A stretch of DNA of 64,000 nucleotides, from positions 1 through 64,000 of the forward strand of contig NZ_AUJI01000010.1 of assembly GCF_000424145.1 (NCBI RefSeq). The letters run 5' to 3'. Within the stretch, counting starts at the first letter, position 1. Every line of letters begins with the position of its first letter. The translations under genes and the position numbers were made by a program. The DNA is from Butyrivibrio sp. AC2005 (lineage in GTDB: Bacteria; Bacillota; Clostridia; Lachnospirales; Lachnospiraceae). Under the pieces are notes generated by a model. The model was not told the origin of the DNA, did no database searches, and was given only the letters and a program-made list of their open reading frames with translations. Shown piece by piece: positions 24,697 to 33,775 of the stretch.

Positions 24697-26823
24697 TTAC
24701 TTAGGAAGCAGTTTCCTCTTTATCTTGCGAAGGAACTCTCCCTTCTCCTCCGTAGTTTCTTCCTCTACCACTCTGAGCGAGTCCTCAATTGTGGTAGCTG
24801 TTTCTTTCGGAATGAGCGTTGTCATCATCGTTACCTTAAGATGATTTTCGCGCTTTTTCTCTATTCTGTCATCAGAAAAACCAAATTCAATATTGGGATC
24901 ATCTGTTCCAAATACTATACTGTCTTCTGAAATCCATGATCCGTTGGGATGGATTGAAATATAAGATCCTCCCTCTTCTACGGATACATCATTCCAGACT
25001 ACCTGTTTAATTGTAACTATACAGCTGGCAAAAGCAGGATCAATACGAATATTCTGAACACCGTCATTACACTCTATACTGATAGTTACTGTATTGTGAT
25101 CATCATATGTCTCATCAGGGAAAATCGAATCGTCTTCACTGTATCCTTCACCCTCATCAACATATACCTGTATCTCTTCGGCACTTCTTGCTGTCTCTGA
25201 TGATCCGGCCAGCTCTTTCGGAACTATTGCTGTTCTTCCTATCATCTTCCACAGCTCGACAGATGACTTTCTTCTACCGGTCACATATTTCTGGAAGTCT
25301 GATTCTTCACTCAGAAGTCCCTTAATATCTTCCTCTGTAAGCTCTATCTGTTCATAAAGAGCTTTGACATCAAGCTTATCTCTGCTCCTGTCCTCGAGCA
25401 TATAACTATAAAGAGCCCTGAATGCTATCTCCTTCGGAGGGATGCATTTACCGTAGGTCCACTCATAATCAATGATTGTCCATATCGGTCCGTTAACCAG
25501 AATATTGGAAAAGATAAGGTCGTAATCCGTTACCGGATAATCAGGACGATATCCCATTCTCCTCATATACTCTCTGAAAAGAGCATTGAATGAATCCATA
25601 TCATCGGATTCAAGGCACGCATCAAACAATGCTGTAAGCGGGATGCCGTTTACATATGAAAACATAGCGCATCTGTTCTTCTCATCAAGCTGGCAATCGT
25701 TTACTTCAAGATCTCCGCCTCTGTATCTCTCGCGGAGAGCATAATAAGCATCCTGCATACCAAAGATATGCTCCTCGGCAGCCTCAGTAAGAGGATATTT
25801 TTTTATAAGCTTTCTGCCAAGCTTATCTACTGTAATATCTGTTCTGATCTTAAACTCATCGGCACGGTCATTTGAATACTTGCAATAAACCGTATCAAAT
25901 CCTGGTCCTAAGATAACCTCAAAGGAATTTGCAAAATCCGCATACATTCCATCATTTATAAGGCACTCATATGCTCTCTTCTCGTTAAACAGAAGCAATC
26001 TGTCTCTATCGAAATTACGAACATTATCCTGCAGTTCACCGTATGCAGGAAGATATTTATCGGAATGAAGCGATGTCATCAGCTTATAATCGGGATACGG
26101 GTAGTAAAAATGATAATCATTCATACCGCACTTTTTGAAAATTCTGATAAGACCACTTCTTGTAAATGTTCTGGCAACAGAGTCCTTTGAGTATCCCTCT
26201 ATTCCGTCAAAATATCCACCGAGATGGTCCTCAGCTGCTCCTGCAAAATATTTAAGTCCGATTCTGTTTTCAATGGCAATAACAATTCTTCCATCCTTTT
26301 TAAGATGCTTTTTAAGCATTGTCAGGAAGTTTTCATATGGATTTTCGGTACCGATGTATCCTTGTCCGTATTCAAATACCCCAATCAGGAATATAAAATC
26401 AAAATCAGTCGGAAGATCAGGCTCAATATCCCTGAAATTACCAACATGAATTGTAACATTGTCACACTCGGAGTTTCTTGTAGCATTGATCTCGCTTCTG
26501 CGTCTTGAAAGATCGCATGCGATTACCTCACCTGCCTTCTCTGAAAGCATTCCCGTGATAGCTCCGCATCCGGCGCCTACCTCAAGAACCTTCTCCTTCC
26601 CCTTCATGGGAATCCACTCGACAATATTACTTCTAAGCTCAGAAAGATGATACAGAATCGGCCAGCTTGCCTTTTTCTCTATTATCTCAGGATACTCTTC
26701 CTTCTTATGCTTTCTAACGATGTCAAAGATTTCTTTTTCAACCGGTCCATCACTGTAAAGATCGAGTCCTGCATAGTGCTTGAAATTCAGTTTTACATTG
26801 CCAATAAATACTTCTTCCTGCAT
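24697..26823 (-). CDS. Methyltransferase-kinase fusion resembling WbdD chain terminators
   Basis: 708 residues. Residues about 45-235 are a class I SAM-dependent methyltransferase: VLEVGAGCGAITGML (79-93), ACDLS (102-106) and the FDFIFLIGVFEY strand (141-152). Residues about 300-480 read as an aminoglycoside/protein-kinase-like fold: Lys in GRKLIKKYP (336-344) with a following AEEH, hinge FSYVNGIPL (388-396), catalytic loop DYDLIFSNIL (433-442, Asp433/Asp435, Asn440) and metal Asp452 in IIDYEW. The last 200 residues hold an acidic linker, a beta-rich segment (575-650) and a short helical tail. E. coli WbdD has the same order and ends O8/O9 chains by phosphorylation and methylation. The neighbouring Wzt supports such a role; not proven. 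Confidence 0.82.
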   Translation of the reverse strand: MQEEVFIGNVKLNFKHYAGLDLYSDGPVEKEIFDIVRKHKKEEYPEIIEKKASWPILYHLSELRSNIVEWIPMKGKEKVLEVGAGCGAITGMLSEKAGEVIACDLSRRRSEINATRNSECDNVTIHVGNFRDIEPDLPTDFDFIFLIGVFEYGQGYIGTENPYENFLTMLKKHLKKDGRIVIAIENRIGLKYFAGAAEDHLGGYFDGIEGYSKDSVARTFTRSGLIRIFKKCGMNDYHFYYPYPDYKLMTSLHSDKYLPAYGELQDNVRNFDRDRLLLFNEKRAYECLINDGMYADFANSFEVILGPGFDTVYCKYSNDRADEFKIRTDITVDKLGRKLIKKYPLTEAAEEHIFGMQDAYYALRERYRGGDLEVNDCQLDEKNRCAMFSYVNGIPLTALFDACLESDDMDSFNALFREYMRRMGYRPDYPVTDYDLIFSNILVNGPIWTIIDYEWTYGKCIPPKEIAFRALYSYMLEDRSRDKLDVKALYEQIELTEEDIKGLLSEESDFQKYVTGRRKSSVELWKMIGRTAIVPKELAGSSETARSAEEIQVYVDEGEGYSEDDSIFPDETYDDHNTVTISIECNDGVQNIRIDPAFASCIVTIKQVVWNDVSVEEGGSYISIHPNGSWISEDSIVFGTDDPNIEFGFSDDRIEKKRENHLKVTMMTTLIPKETATTIEDSLRVVEEETTEEKGEFLRKIKRKLLPK

Positions 26824-26826
26824 GTC

Positions 26827-28167
26827 TTAATCCCTTTTAGCATCAGTTACGCATACCGTTGATTCCATATCGACATACCCAACGGTGTTTTTATCAGAAA
26901 CAACTGTAATGTTAAGTGCATCATAGAGCCTGTGATAAACAACAAAATCATCCTGTTCAAATCCCGTTACTCCGAAGGAAACAAGGTACTCTCCTCCCTG
27001 CAGAAGCATTCTCTGCTTAAAGGTTATTACCTTTTCCTCTCCAGCCTTAACCGGTTCCAGAAACGCTTTTTCTACCATTGAGTTGGTTCCCGTAATCTCA
27101 ATGCCCATAATGTTCTTTATTGTATAAGCAAAAATCGGAGCATTTATATCCTTAAGGAACTTTACTCTCATATGAATAGTGAATTCTGTTCCTTTTATAA
27201 CCGAATTGGTTCTGAGTCCCTTTGAGTCAGTAGCATAAAACTCAGTTATATTAGCAGCATTATTGCCATATTCAAGAAGTTCCGGATTCTCTACTGAAGA
27301 ACCAGCCTTCTTATCTTCCGTTTTAGAATCTGTGGCATCACTTTTTTTGCCGTCAGCCTTTCTGCCCGCAGCTTCTCTTAGCTCTTCATCTTCAAGAAGT
27401 GATTTGAAGTCATTCTCCGGAAGAGGATACTGTCCTACCAGAACCTGCTTATAAATATCAATCATCTTCTTGGGAGTTCCCTCTCCAAGTATCACGCCCT
27501 GATTCAAAAGCACGGCTCTGTCACAATATCTGCTTATTGTTGAAAGATCATGAGATACAAAAAGAATTGTCTTTCCCTGCTTTTTGAACTCCTCAAACTT
27601 GTGATAGCACTTTGCCTGGAAAAAAACATCGCCTACTGAAAGTGCTTCATCAACTATCAGAATCTCAGGATCAATATTTATAGCTACAGCAAAAGCCAGT
27701 CGGACAAACATACCACTTGAATAAGTCTTAACCGGCTGATATACATAATCTCCTATATCTGCAAATTCCAGAATGGAATCCATCCTGGCTTTTATCTCTT
27801 CCTCAGAAAAGCCAATCATCATTCCATTAAGGAATATATTGTCGATTCCATTGTACTCCAAATTGAAGCCTGCACCCAGCTCAAGAAGAGCAGAAATATG
27901 GCCATCTACCTCAACTGTTCCTGAAGTGGGAGACAACACTCCTGTAATTATCTTAAGAATTGTAGATTTACCGGATCCGTTTGTTCCGATAATACCTATT
28001 GTCTCACCTTTTTTTACTGTGAGATTAACATGGTTCAATGCAAGATGTTCCGTGTATGAACCAGTTCTAAGAAGTCCAAGTGCATCCTTCAACCTGTCGG
28101 AATTCTTATTATAAAGTTTATACATTTTAGTCAGGTCCGAAACCTGAATTGCTATGTCTTTATCCAT
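26827..28167 (-). CDS. wzt: Polysaccharide ABC exporter ATPase with C-terminal carbohydrate-binding domain
   Basis: 446 residues. The ATPase half has GTNGSGKST (61-69), the signature YSSGMFVRLAFA (about 146-157), Walker B ILIVDEALSVGD (about 167-178) and switch FVSHD. This is the capsule/O-antigen/teichoic acid exporter subgroup. After a charged linker (about 255-305) comes a beta-sandwich C-terminal domain (about 308-446: TEFYATDSKG, VKGTEFTIHMRV-like segment, GIEITGTNS, GGEYLVSFGVTG) of the Wzt_C type, which in E. coli O8/O9a recognises the capped glycan end. It pairs with Wzm just downstream and lies next to the WbdD-like gene. Confidence 0.93.
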   Translation of the reverse strand: MDKDIAIQVSDLTKMYKLYNKNSDRLKDALGLLRTGSYTEHLALNHVNLTVKKGETIGIIGTNGSGKSTILKIITGVLSPTSGTVEVDGHISALLELGAGFNLEYNGIDNIFLNGMMIGFSEEEIKARMDSILEFADIGDYVYQPVKTYSSGMFVRLAFAVAINIDPEILIVDEALSVGDVFFQAKCYHKFEEFKKQGKTILFVSHDLSTISRYCDRAVLLNQGVILGEGTPKKMIDIYKQVLVGQYPLPENDFKSLLEDEELREAAGRKADGKKSDATDSKTEDKKAGSSVENPELLEYGNNAANITEFYATDSKGLRTNSVIKGTEFTIHMRVKFLKDINAPIFAYTIKNIMGIEITGTNSMVEKAFLEPVKAGEEKVITFKQRMLLQGGEYLVSFGVTGFEQDDFVVYHRLYDALNITVVSDKNTVGYVDMESTVCVTDAKRD

Positions 28168-28193
28168 AAACCAAACTTTCCCGGCAGATTATA

Positions 28194-29216
28194 TCAGAGT
28201 ACATCTGCAAAATGTGTTTTGGAACGCTTAAATATTAGTGATCCAATGAAGAACAGAGTCACAACTACTATCCAAAAATATGTGCTTGAATAAAAATGTT
28301 CAAAGAACCACTCATTACCATATATCGCATTGCGATAGCCATTTACGATATAAGTCATCGGATTAAGCTTTATTATCCATTTAAGATTATCAGGAAGCAT
28401 ATTTATATCCCACAATATGGGAGTCGCCCACTGACCAACCTGAAGTACTATAGCCAGAATCTGTGTAAGATCTCTGAAAAACACCACTACAGCACAGGTT
28501 GTATAGCATATTGAAAGAACCAGTATAAATTCACAGATTGCGTAATAAAAAATCTGTATCGTGTAAATTGTGGGGTAAAAACCATACATACATGAAACAG
28601 CAATCATGACCCCTGCAAAAAATACATGGATAAAAAGTGCTGCAATAACCTTGATCAAAGGCAAAATACTTATTTTAAACAAAACCTTTTTAACAAGATA
28701 GTTGTACTCCAAAAGAGATGTTGTTCCGTTCATAAGGGCTTCGTTAAAGAAGAACCAGGGTACAAGTCCCGTAGTAAGGAACAGCACATAGGGTACATCT
28801 ATTCCGCCGGCCACAAGCTGTGACTTTTGCTGGAATATCCTGTCAAACACAAACCAATACATCAAAACAGTGACCACCGGTTGAACCAGTGCCCACACAA
28901 CGCCCATATACGAGCCGGCATATCGTTTTTTAAAATCATTAACCGCCAGTCTCCGGATGAGCTTCCTGGAATTGTAAAGCTCAACCGGTAAAACCATAAG
29001 CTTGTCATACCAGACCGTAACCAGTACCATGGACATGACAATCAGTATGCATGCACATATTTTCTTTAACATTTCAGTATGCTGATCAGCAAGCACATTG
29101 GTATGTAAAACAATTATCAGCATAAGTATAAGTGCCATTGCATAGAATATTCCCAGGCCAACCGGCTTGGGCAGCTCACTTATAAAAGGCAGCTTATCTG
29201 TCTTTTCCCTCGCCAT
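28194..29216 (-). CDS. wzm: Polysaccharide ABC exporter permease
   Basis: 340 residues, six or more membrane helices, of the ABC-2 permease type used for O-antigen, capsule and teichoic acid. The RRLAVNDFKKRYAGSYMGVVWALVQP segment (about 87-112, with its amphipathic gate helix) and FLTTGLVPWFFFNEAL are typical. Two additional helices at the N-terminus (about 17-38, 48-66) precede the usual start of the family. It begins directly at the rfbC stop (TAAATG). With Wzt it would move finished lipid-linked polymer across the membrane. Confidence 0.93.
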   Translation of the reverse strand: MAREKTDKLPFISELPKPVGLGIFYAMALILMLIIVLHTNVLADQHTEMLKKICACILIVMSMVLVTVWYDKLMVLPVELYNSRKLIRRLAVNDFKKRYAGSYMGVVWALVQPVVTVLMYWFVFDRIFQQKSQLVAGGIDVPYVLFLTTGLVPWFFFNEALMNGTTSLLEYNYLVKKVLFKISILPLIKVIAALFIHVFFAGVMIAVSCMYGFYPTIYTIQIFYYAICEFILVLSICYTTCAVVVFFRDLTQILAIVLQVGQWATPILWDINMLPDNLKWIIKLNPMTYIVNGYRNAIYGNEWFFEHFYSSTYFWIVVVTLFFIGSLIFKRSKTHFADVL

Positions 29217-29783
29217 TTATTTAACTCCGCGGTCCTTTTTATAATCAGAAAGTGTTCCCCACTTGGTATCCTTATCTGATAAAGTAAGATCTGCCTCATT
29301 CTCATAAGGCCATTCAACACCTATCTCGGGATCCTTAAAGAGAATTCCTCCCTCATCATCCGGATGATAGAAATCTGTACATTTGTATGCAAATTCAGCA
29401 TAGTCTGAAAGAACAAGGAATCCGTGAGCAAATCCCTTAGGAATAAAGAACTGCTTCTTGTTCTCGGCTGAAAGAACAACTCCAAACCACTTACCAAAAG
29501 TAGCTGAACCCTCACGAAGATCCACAGCAACGTCAAAGACCTCGCCCTTAATAGCACGAACAAGCTTATCCTGAGGGAAATTTTTCTGGAAGTGAAGTCC
29601 TCTGAGCACTCCCTTCTTGGAAGCTGACTGATTGTCCTGTACGAATTCCATGTCTATACCAATCTTCTCAAAGTCTCTCCTTGAGTAGGTCTCCATGAAA
29701 TAACCTCTCTCATCTCCGAAAACCTGAGGGGTAATTACCTTAAGTCCTTCAATTTCGCATGTTTCAACATTTAACTGACCCAT
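29217..29783 (-). CDS. rfbC: dTDP-4-dehydrorhamnose 3,5-epimerase
   Basis: 188 residues, cupin-fold epimerase of the dTDP-L-rhamnose pathway, acting on dTDP-4-keto-6-deoxyglucose. GDERGYFMETY (23-33), FVQDNQSASKKGVLRGLHFQ with catalytic His64, KLVRAIKGEVFDVAVDLR and FFIPKGFAHGFLVLSD are all present, as is the Tyr in AEFAYKCTDFY. The strong ribosome site GGAGGAATA precedes it. Encoded with rfbA and, on the other side of a GT gene, rfbB. Confidence 0.95.
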   Translation of the reverse strand: MGQLNVETCEIEGLKVITPQVFGDERGYFMETYSRRDFEKIGIDMEFVQDNQSASKKGVLRGLHFQKNFPQDKLVRAIKGEVFDVAVDLREGSATFGKWFGVVLSAENKKQFFIPKGFAHGFLVLSDYAEFAYKCTDFYHPDDEGGILFKDPEIGVEWPYENEADLTLSDKDTKWGTLSDYKKDRGVK

Positions 29784-29804
29784 TTTATCTATATTCCTCC
29801 AAAA

Positions 29805-30224
29805 TTAATTTTCATTTATGTCCGATTCTATAGGAGTCTCATGTAATTCTCCGTGCTCATCAGGCACAAGTCTTGCATTTCCTGCAGATACTTCATTCCC
29901 AACAGGAAACTGCATATCATCAGCATTTTCCGCATTAGCGGGCACGGGTATGTTATCCACCACAACTACTACAGATGGTCCCTGTTCACTCTTATCAAAA
30001 AAATCATTGGCAGTAAGAAATCCCTTAAGATTATCACCAATCTGCTCCCCAAATTCCGTCCCGCTTTCCTCTTCTTCGGTAACGGAAGCTTCGGTTTCAG
30101 ATGCTTTTTTACTGCCAAGCAAGGAATTAATCCTATCTCTGTTTGCAGCATAAACTACCACTCCGATTAGTACCATAGTGGTAATTATAGCCAATATAGA
30201 CAATCTGAATGTCTTAGAGTCCAT
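29805..30224 (-). CDS. Small single-helix membrane protein inside the rhamnose block, unknown function
   Basis: 139 residues: one membrane helix (about 9-27), then a short basic patch ([15 protein letters not shown]) and a very acidic, Glu/Asp/Asn-rich tail with no clear fold. Its start overlaps the end of rfbA by 11 bp (ribosome site GAGGTAGC inside rfbA) and its end is 21 bp from rfbC, so it is translated with the pathway genes. I do not recognise it. Low complexity and position between two well-conserved enzymes suggest a lineage-specific accessory or scaffold, which is inference. Confidence 0.75.
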   Translation of the reverse strand: MDSKTFRLSILAIITTMVLIGVVVYAANRDRINSLLGSKKASETEASVTEEEESGTEFGEQIGDNLKGFLTANDFFDKSEQGPSVVVVVDNIPVPANAENADDMQFPVGNEVSAGNARLVPDEHGELHETPIESDINEN

Positions 30225-31083
30225 TTGCTACCTCAACAAGATATTTGCCGTAATCGGTCTTCATAAGAGGCTCAGCAAGCTTCAAGAGCTGATCCTTATC
30301 GATAAATCCTCTCTTATAAGCGATCTCCTCAATACATGAAACATAAAGTCCCTGTCTCTTCTGGAATGCGCAAACAAAGTCAGCAGCATCAAGAAGTGAA
30401 TCATGATTACCTGTATCAAGCCATGCAAAGCCTCGTCCCATAGTCTCTACATGCAGTTCTCCTCTGCGAAGATACTCATTATTTACACTTGTAATCTCTA
30501 TCTCGCCTCTGGCTGAAGGCTTAACATTTTTAGCTATGTCAATTACATCATTGTCATAGAAATATAATCCGGGAACAGCGTAATTACTCTTGGGATGCTC
30601 CGGCTTCTCCTCGATTGAGATTGCCTTGCCATTCTCATCAAACTCAACAACGCCGTACTCTCTGGGATCGCGAACATAATAACCGAAAATAGTTGCGCCC
30701 TTATCCCTTGCAGCAACCTCCTTAAGAAGCTTACTGAAGCTCTGTCCATAGAAAATATTATCTCCAAGTACCAGCGCCACGCTGTCACTTCCGATAAAAT
30801 CAGCACCGATAATAAATGCATCGGCAAGTCCTCTGGGCTCCTCCTGAATGGCATATGAAAATGACATTCCAAGCTGTTCACCTGTTCCAAAAAGATCCTC
30901 AAAAATAGGAAGATCTCTGGGTGTTGAAATAATAAGTACCTCTCTTATACCCGCAAGCATAAGTGTGGAAAGCGGATAATAAATCATAGGCTTGTCATAG
31001 ACAGGCATGATCTGCTTGGATATCGCTCTTGTAAGCGGATAAAGTCTGGTTCCGGAACCTCCGGCAAGTATAATTCCCTTCAT
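30214..31083 (-). CDS. rfbA: Glucose-1-phosphate thymidylyltransferase
   Basis: 289 residues, the normal length. It makes dTDP-glucose from glucose 1-phosphate and dTTP, the first step towards dTDP-rhamnose. [20 protein letters not shown] at 3-22, [45 protein letters not shown] and [13 protein letters not shown] are diagnostic of RmlA/RfbA. A ribosome site TTTGGAGGC precedes the ATG. The 111-bp stretch upstream (31084-31194) contains an AT-rich region with a TATAGT box that may be a promoter for the rfbA-rfbC-wzm-wzt unit, but no clear -35 box. Confidence 0.96.
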   Translation of the reverse strand: MKGIILAGGSGTRLYPLTRAISKQIMPVYDKPMIYYPLSTLMLAGIREVLIISTPRDLPIFEDLFGTGEQLGMSFSYAIQEEPRGLADAFIIGADFIGSDSVALVLGDNIFYGQSFSKLLKEVAARDKGATIFGYYVRDPREYGVVEFDENGKAISIEEKPEHPKSNYAVPGLYFYDNDVIDIAKNVKPSARGEIEITSVNNEYLRRGELHVETMGRGFAWLDTGNHDSLLDAADFVCAFQKRQGLYVSCIEEIAYKRGFIDKDQLLKLAEPLMKTDYGKYLVEVANGL

Positions 31084-31194
31084 GGATTTGCCTCCAAAAT
31101 AATCAATAACTTATAAAGCTGTTACAGGTGCAGATAACCTACACCACCTTATACTATAACATAAAAAGTCATAGTCTATCATTTGTTTTTATAT

Positions 31195-32127
31195 TTATTC
31201 CTGTTCGTTTTTACGAACTTCATCTATAATGAACGGTGGCCGCGTTCTCGCAGCATCCAATACACGCCACAGATATTCCCCAAGAATACCAAGTGTCACC
31301 ATGATAAGACCGGTTGCCAGAAGTATGACGCACATAAGTGATGCATATCCGGCAATGGGAGTACCCACCGTAAGCTTTTCAACAATAGAGCCTATGATTC
31401 CCACAAAGGATGCCAGGGCAACAAGTGCTCCTATAGTACTGATAGCCCTTATGGGAAAATATGAAAAGCTCATCATTGAATCCACAACAAGCTTGTATTT
31501 TTTTGCAAACGTCCATCTGGATTTTCCTACAGTTCTGTCTTTTCTATGGAAATAGACTTTAGCTGATTTAAATCCAATCCACATAACCTGCAATGTCAGT
31601 GATGAATTTTTCTCATCCATCAGCTGAATAACCTTTATTGCCTGTCTGTCCAGAAGATAGCAGTCACATCCCCCCTGCGGCATATCCTTGTTAATGGTTT
31701 TTCTTACGATCCAATAATACATCCCGGCAAAGAACTTCTTTACAGCTCCTTCATCACGCTCAGCTCTTATTGCCAGGACAACCTTATTACCTTCCTTCCA
31801 CTTCTCGTATAAATCCAGTATAAGTGTGGAATCCTCCTGAAGGTCTGCCTGTTTGGTAACAGCACAGTCTCCCGTACACACTGAAAGACCCGCAAGGATT
31901 GCAGCATGTTCGCCGAAATTTCTTGATAGCCTTGTGCAAACTACATTCTTGTCCTTTTCGGCAATCTTGTTCATAATTTCCCAGGAATTATCCCCGGATC
32001 CATCGTCGACAAAGACAATCTCATAGTCTCCAAGCTTCCCGAGGATTTTTTGTTTCATATCCTCGTAGAGCATTTCGAGAGTGTCTGAATTGTAGTAAAC
32101 CGGTACAACTATTGATATTTTGCTCAT
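31195..32127 (-). CDS. GtrB/DPM1-like membrane glycosyltransferase (GT2)
   Basis: 310 residues from the ATG at 32127, after GGGGGGAG; the ORF extends six codons into the hairpin upstream. An N-terminal GT-A domain (ISIVVPVYYNSDTLEML, FVDDGSGDNSWEI, DLQEDS as the metal motif, GGCDCYLLDRQA) is followed by two C-terminal membrane helices (about 230-252 and 262-290). This is the layout of enzymes that transfer glucose or another sugar to polyprenyl phosphate, giving donors for GT-C transferases outside the membrane. Several GT-C-like proteins in this locus could use the product. Confidence 0.91.
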   Translation of the reverse strand: MSKISIVVPVYYNSDTLEMLYEDMKQKILGKLGDYEIVFVDDGSGDNSWEIMNKIAEKDKNVVCTRLSRNFGEHAAILAGLSVCTGDCAVTKQADLQEDSTLILDLYEKWKEGNKVVLAIRAERDEGAVKKFFAGMYYWIVRKTINKDMPQGGCDCYLLDRQAIKVIQLMDEKNSSLTLQVMWIGFKSAKVYFHRKDRTVGKSRWTFAKKYKLVVDSMMSFSYFPIRAISTIGALVALASFVGIIGSIVEKLTVGTPIAGYASLMCVILLATGLIMVTLGILGEYLWRVLDAARTRPPFIIDEVRKNEQE

Positions 32128-32138
32128 GTTTTCTCCCC

Positions 32139-32171
32139 CCCTCATCCGTCAGCTACGCTGACGGATGAGGG
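32139..32171 (+). repeat. Perfect 15-bp palindromic repeat (copy A of the repeat family)
   Basis: CCCTCATCCGTCAGC, TAC, GCTGACGGATGAGGG: a perfect 15-bp stem. The left arm matches the repeat copies at 56123 and 60004. Read leftward the hairpin ends right at the GGGGGGAG ribosome site of the GtrB-like gene, so it is the immediate 5' leader of that message. Short palindromes of this kind recur in gut Clostridia genomes as far as I recall; not checked. Confidence 0.85.
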
Positions 32172-32197
32172 CTCTATAACGCAACAATAGAGAGCCC
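32169..32197 (-). promoter_or_regulatory. Second leader hairpin, overlapping the palindrome
   Basis: GGGCTCT (32169-32175) pairs with AGAGCCC (32191-32197). Its GGG at 32169-32171 is also the end of the 15-bp palindrome, so the two stems cannot form at full length together. Read leftward, no T-run follows, so it does not look like a simple terminator for rfbB, although it lies 62 bp after the rfbB stop codon. Confidence 0.55.
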
Positions 32198-32258
32198 GGT
32201 AAAATGCCTTACCAAAGCTCTCCTGTTATATTGCAATGCTTCTTTAATCATTCACAGC

Positions 32259-33347
32259 TTAAAGCTTGCTGCTATACATGTCATCGTAATATTTCTGGTA
32301 GTCTCCGCTTGTCACATGCTCCATCCAGTCCTCATGTGCAAAGAACCACTTAATTGTCTTTCTGATGCCTTCCTTGAACATTGTCTCAGGCTCCCAGCCA
32401 ATCTCAGCCTTAATCTTATCAGGAGCGATTGCATAGCGGCGATCATGTCCCTTTCTATCCTCTACATATGTTATAAGGTCATATGTGAGCTTTTCCTTTC
32501 TGGGATCTGAATCGTCAAGAGATTCTCTGAGTACATCAATGATAGTCTGAACAATATCAATGTTCTGCTTCTCATTGTGTCCGCCGATGTTATAAGTCTC
32601 GAAAAGCTTACCCTTTTCCTGTACCATGTCGATTGCCTTGGCATGATCTTCAACATAGAGCCAGTCGCGGACGTTCTTACCATCTCCGTAAACGGGAAGC
32701 GCTTTACCCTCAAGTGCATTGTGGATCATAAGAGGAATAAGCTTCTCAGGGAACTGGAACGGTCCGTAGTTATTGGAGCAGTTAGTAATGTTTGCAGGGA
32801 ACTTATATGTATCCATATAAGCCTTAACAAGCATATCTGAACTTGCCTTACTTGCTGAATACGGGCTGTGGGGATCGTAAGGAGTTGTCTCATAGAAATA
32901 AGCGTTAGGATCCTCAGGAAGTGAACCGTATACCTCATCTGTACTTACATGAAGGAACTTCTTTCCTTCCTTAAACGAACCATCGGAAAGCTCCCATGCC
33001 TTCTTAGCAGCGTTCAACATTGTAGCTGTACCAAGAACGTTAGTCTCAACGAAAATCTCAGGATTAACTATAGATCTGTCTACATGGCTCTCTGCAGCAA
33101 AATGTACAACACGGTCGATATCATTCTCTTCAAAAATCTTGTTAATGGCATCTCTGTCGCAAATATTAGCCTTAACAAATGTATAATTATCTCTTCCCTC
33201 TACATCCTTGAGGTTCTCAAGGTTACCAGCATAGGTAAGAGCATCCACATTGATAATGCGGATTTCGTTGTCATACTTTTTAAACATGTAGTGAATATAA
33301 TTGGAACCGATAAAACCGGCACCGCCTGTTACAAGATAAGTTCTCAT
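32259..33347 (-). CDS. rfbB: dTDP-glucose 4,6-dehydratase
   Basis: 362 residues, extended SDR family. It converts dTDP-glucose to dTDP-4-keto-6-deoxyglucose with bound NAD. GGAGFIGSNYIHYM (8-21), the FAAESHVDRSI segment (about 83-93), STDEVYGSLP, catalytic YSASKASSD (about 163-171), NCSNNYGPFQFPEKLIPL and GDGKNVRDWLYVEDH are the RmlB signatures. The ribosome site CGGAGG is 5 bp before the ATG. Its product can go to rhamnose through RfbC and an RfbD, which is not in the window, or to amino sugars through the DegT-type enzyme at 55019. Confidence 0.96.
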   Translation of the reverse strand: MRTYLVTGGAGFIGSNYIHYMFKKYDNEIRIINVDALTYAGNLENLKDVEGRDNYTFVKANICDRDAINKIFEENDIDRVVHFAAESHVDRSIVNPEIFVETNVLGTATMLNAAKKAWELSDGSFKEGKKFLHVSTDEVYGSLPEDPNAYFYETTPYDPHSPYSASKASSDMLVKAYMDTYKFPANITNCSNNYGPFQFPEKLIPLMIHNALEGKALPVYGDGKNVRDWLYVEDHAKAIDMVQEKGKLFETYNIGGHNEKQNIDIVQTIIDVLRESLDDSDPRKEKLTYDLITYVEDRKGHDRRYAIAPDKIKAEIGWEPETMFKEGIRKTIKWFFAHEDWMEHVTSGDYQKYYDDMYSSKL

Positions 33348-33436
33348 ATAACCTCCGATAACAAAAAAAGTTGTAAAAATCTCTAATGTATTCTAACTGT
33401 TTAAATAAAATAATGCAAATTATTTAAATCATGCTG

Positions 33437-33775
33437 TTATATCAGGTAAAAAATCAGTATTCCACTTAATATCAGCAACATCCCAACAATCTTGGATTTA
33501 GTGATTTTTTCCTTAAAAATAAATCTGCTAAGAAACATAACCAGTATATATCCTACAGGCTCAATTATCACCACATACATATAAGGCATGTGACCATAGC
33601 AGATAATTGCGACCAGCATGGAAATAACGAGAAGCCCATAGCCCCCTATTACAAGGACGTTAAGATACTGCCTGATAAATCCGGGATATTCTTTTCCGGA
33701 GCTCTTCTTAAGAAGAATCTGCGAAACAGATGCCAGGAGCTGACCAAACAGTGCCAGTATTATAAAAGGAATCAT
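33437..33775 (-). CDS. Small DMT/EmrE-like membrane protein, subunit 1
   Basis: 112 residues with four membrane helices and almost no loops, the size of small multidrug resistance proteins and of the ArnE/ArnF half-flippases. The helix 1 segment (GQLLASVSQILLKKS) and the final FKEKITKSKIVGMLLILSGI have the DMT superfamily pattern. Its start overlaps the stop of the next gene by 4 bp (ATGA). As the locus handles polyprenyl-linked sugars, a role in flipping such a lipid is more likely than drug export, but that is inference. Confidence 0.82.
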   Translation of the reverse strand: MIPFIILALFGQLLASVSQILLKKSSGKEYPGFIRQYLNVLVIGGYGLLVISMLVAIICYGHMPYMYVVIIEPVGYILVMFLSRFIFKEKITKSKIVGMLLILSGILIFYLI

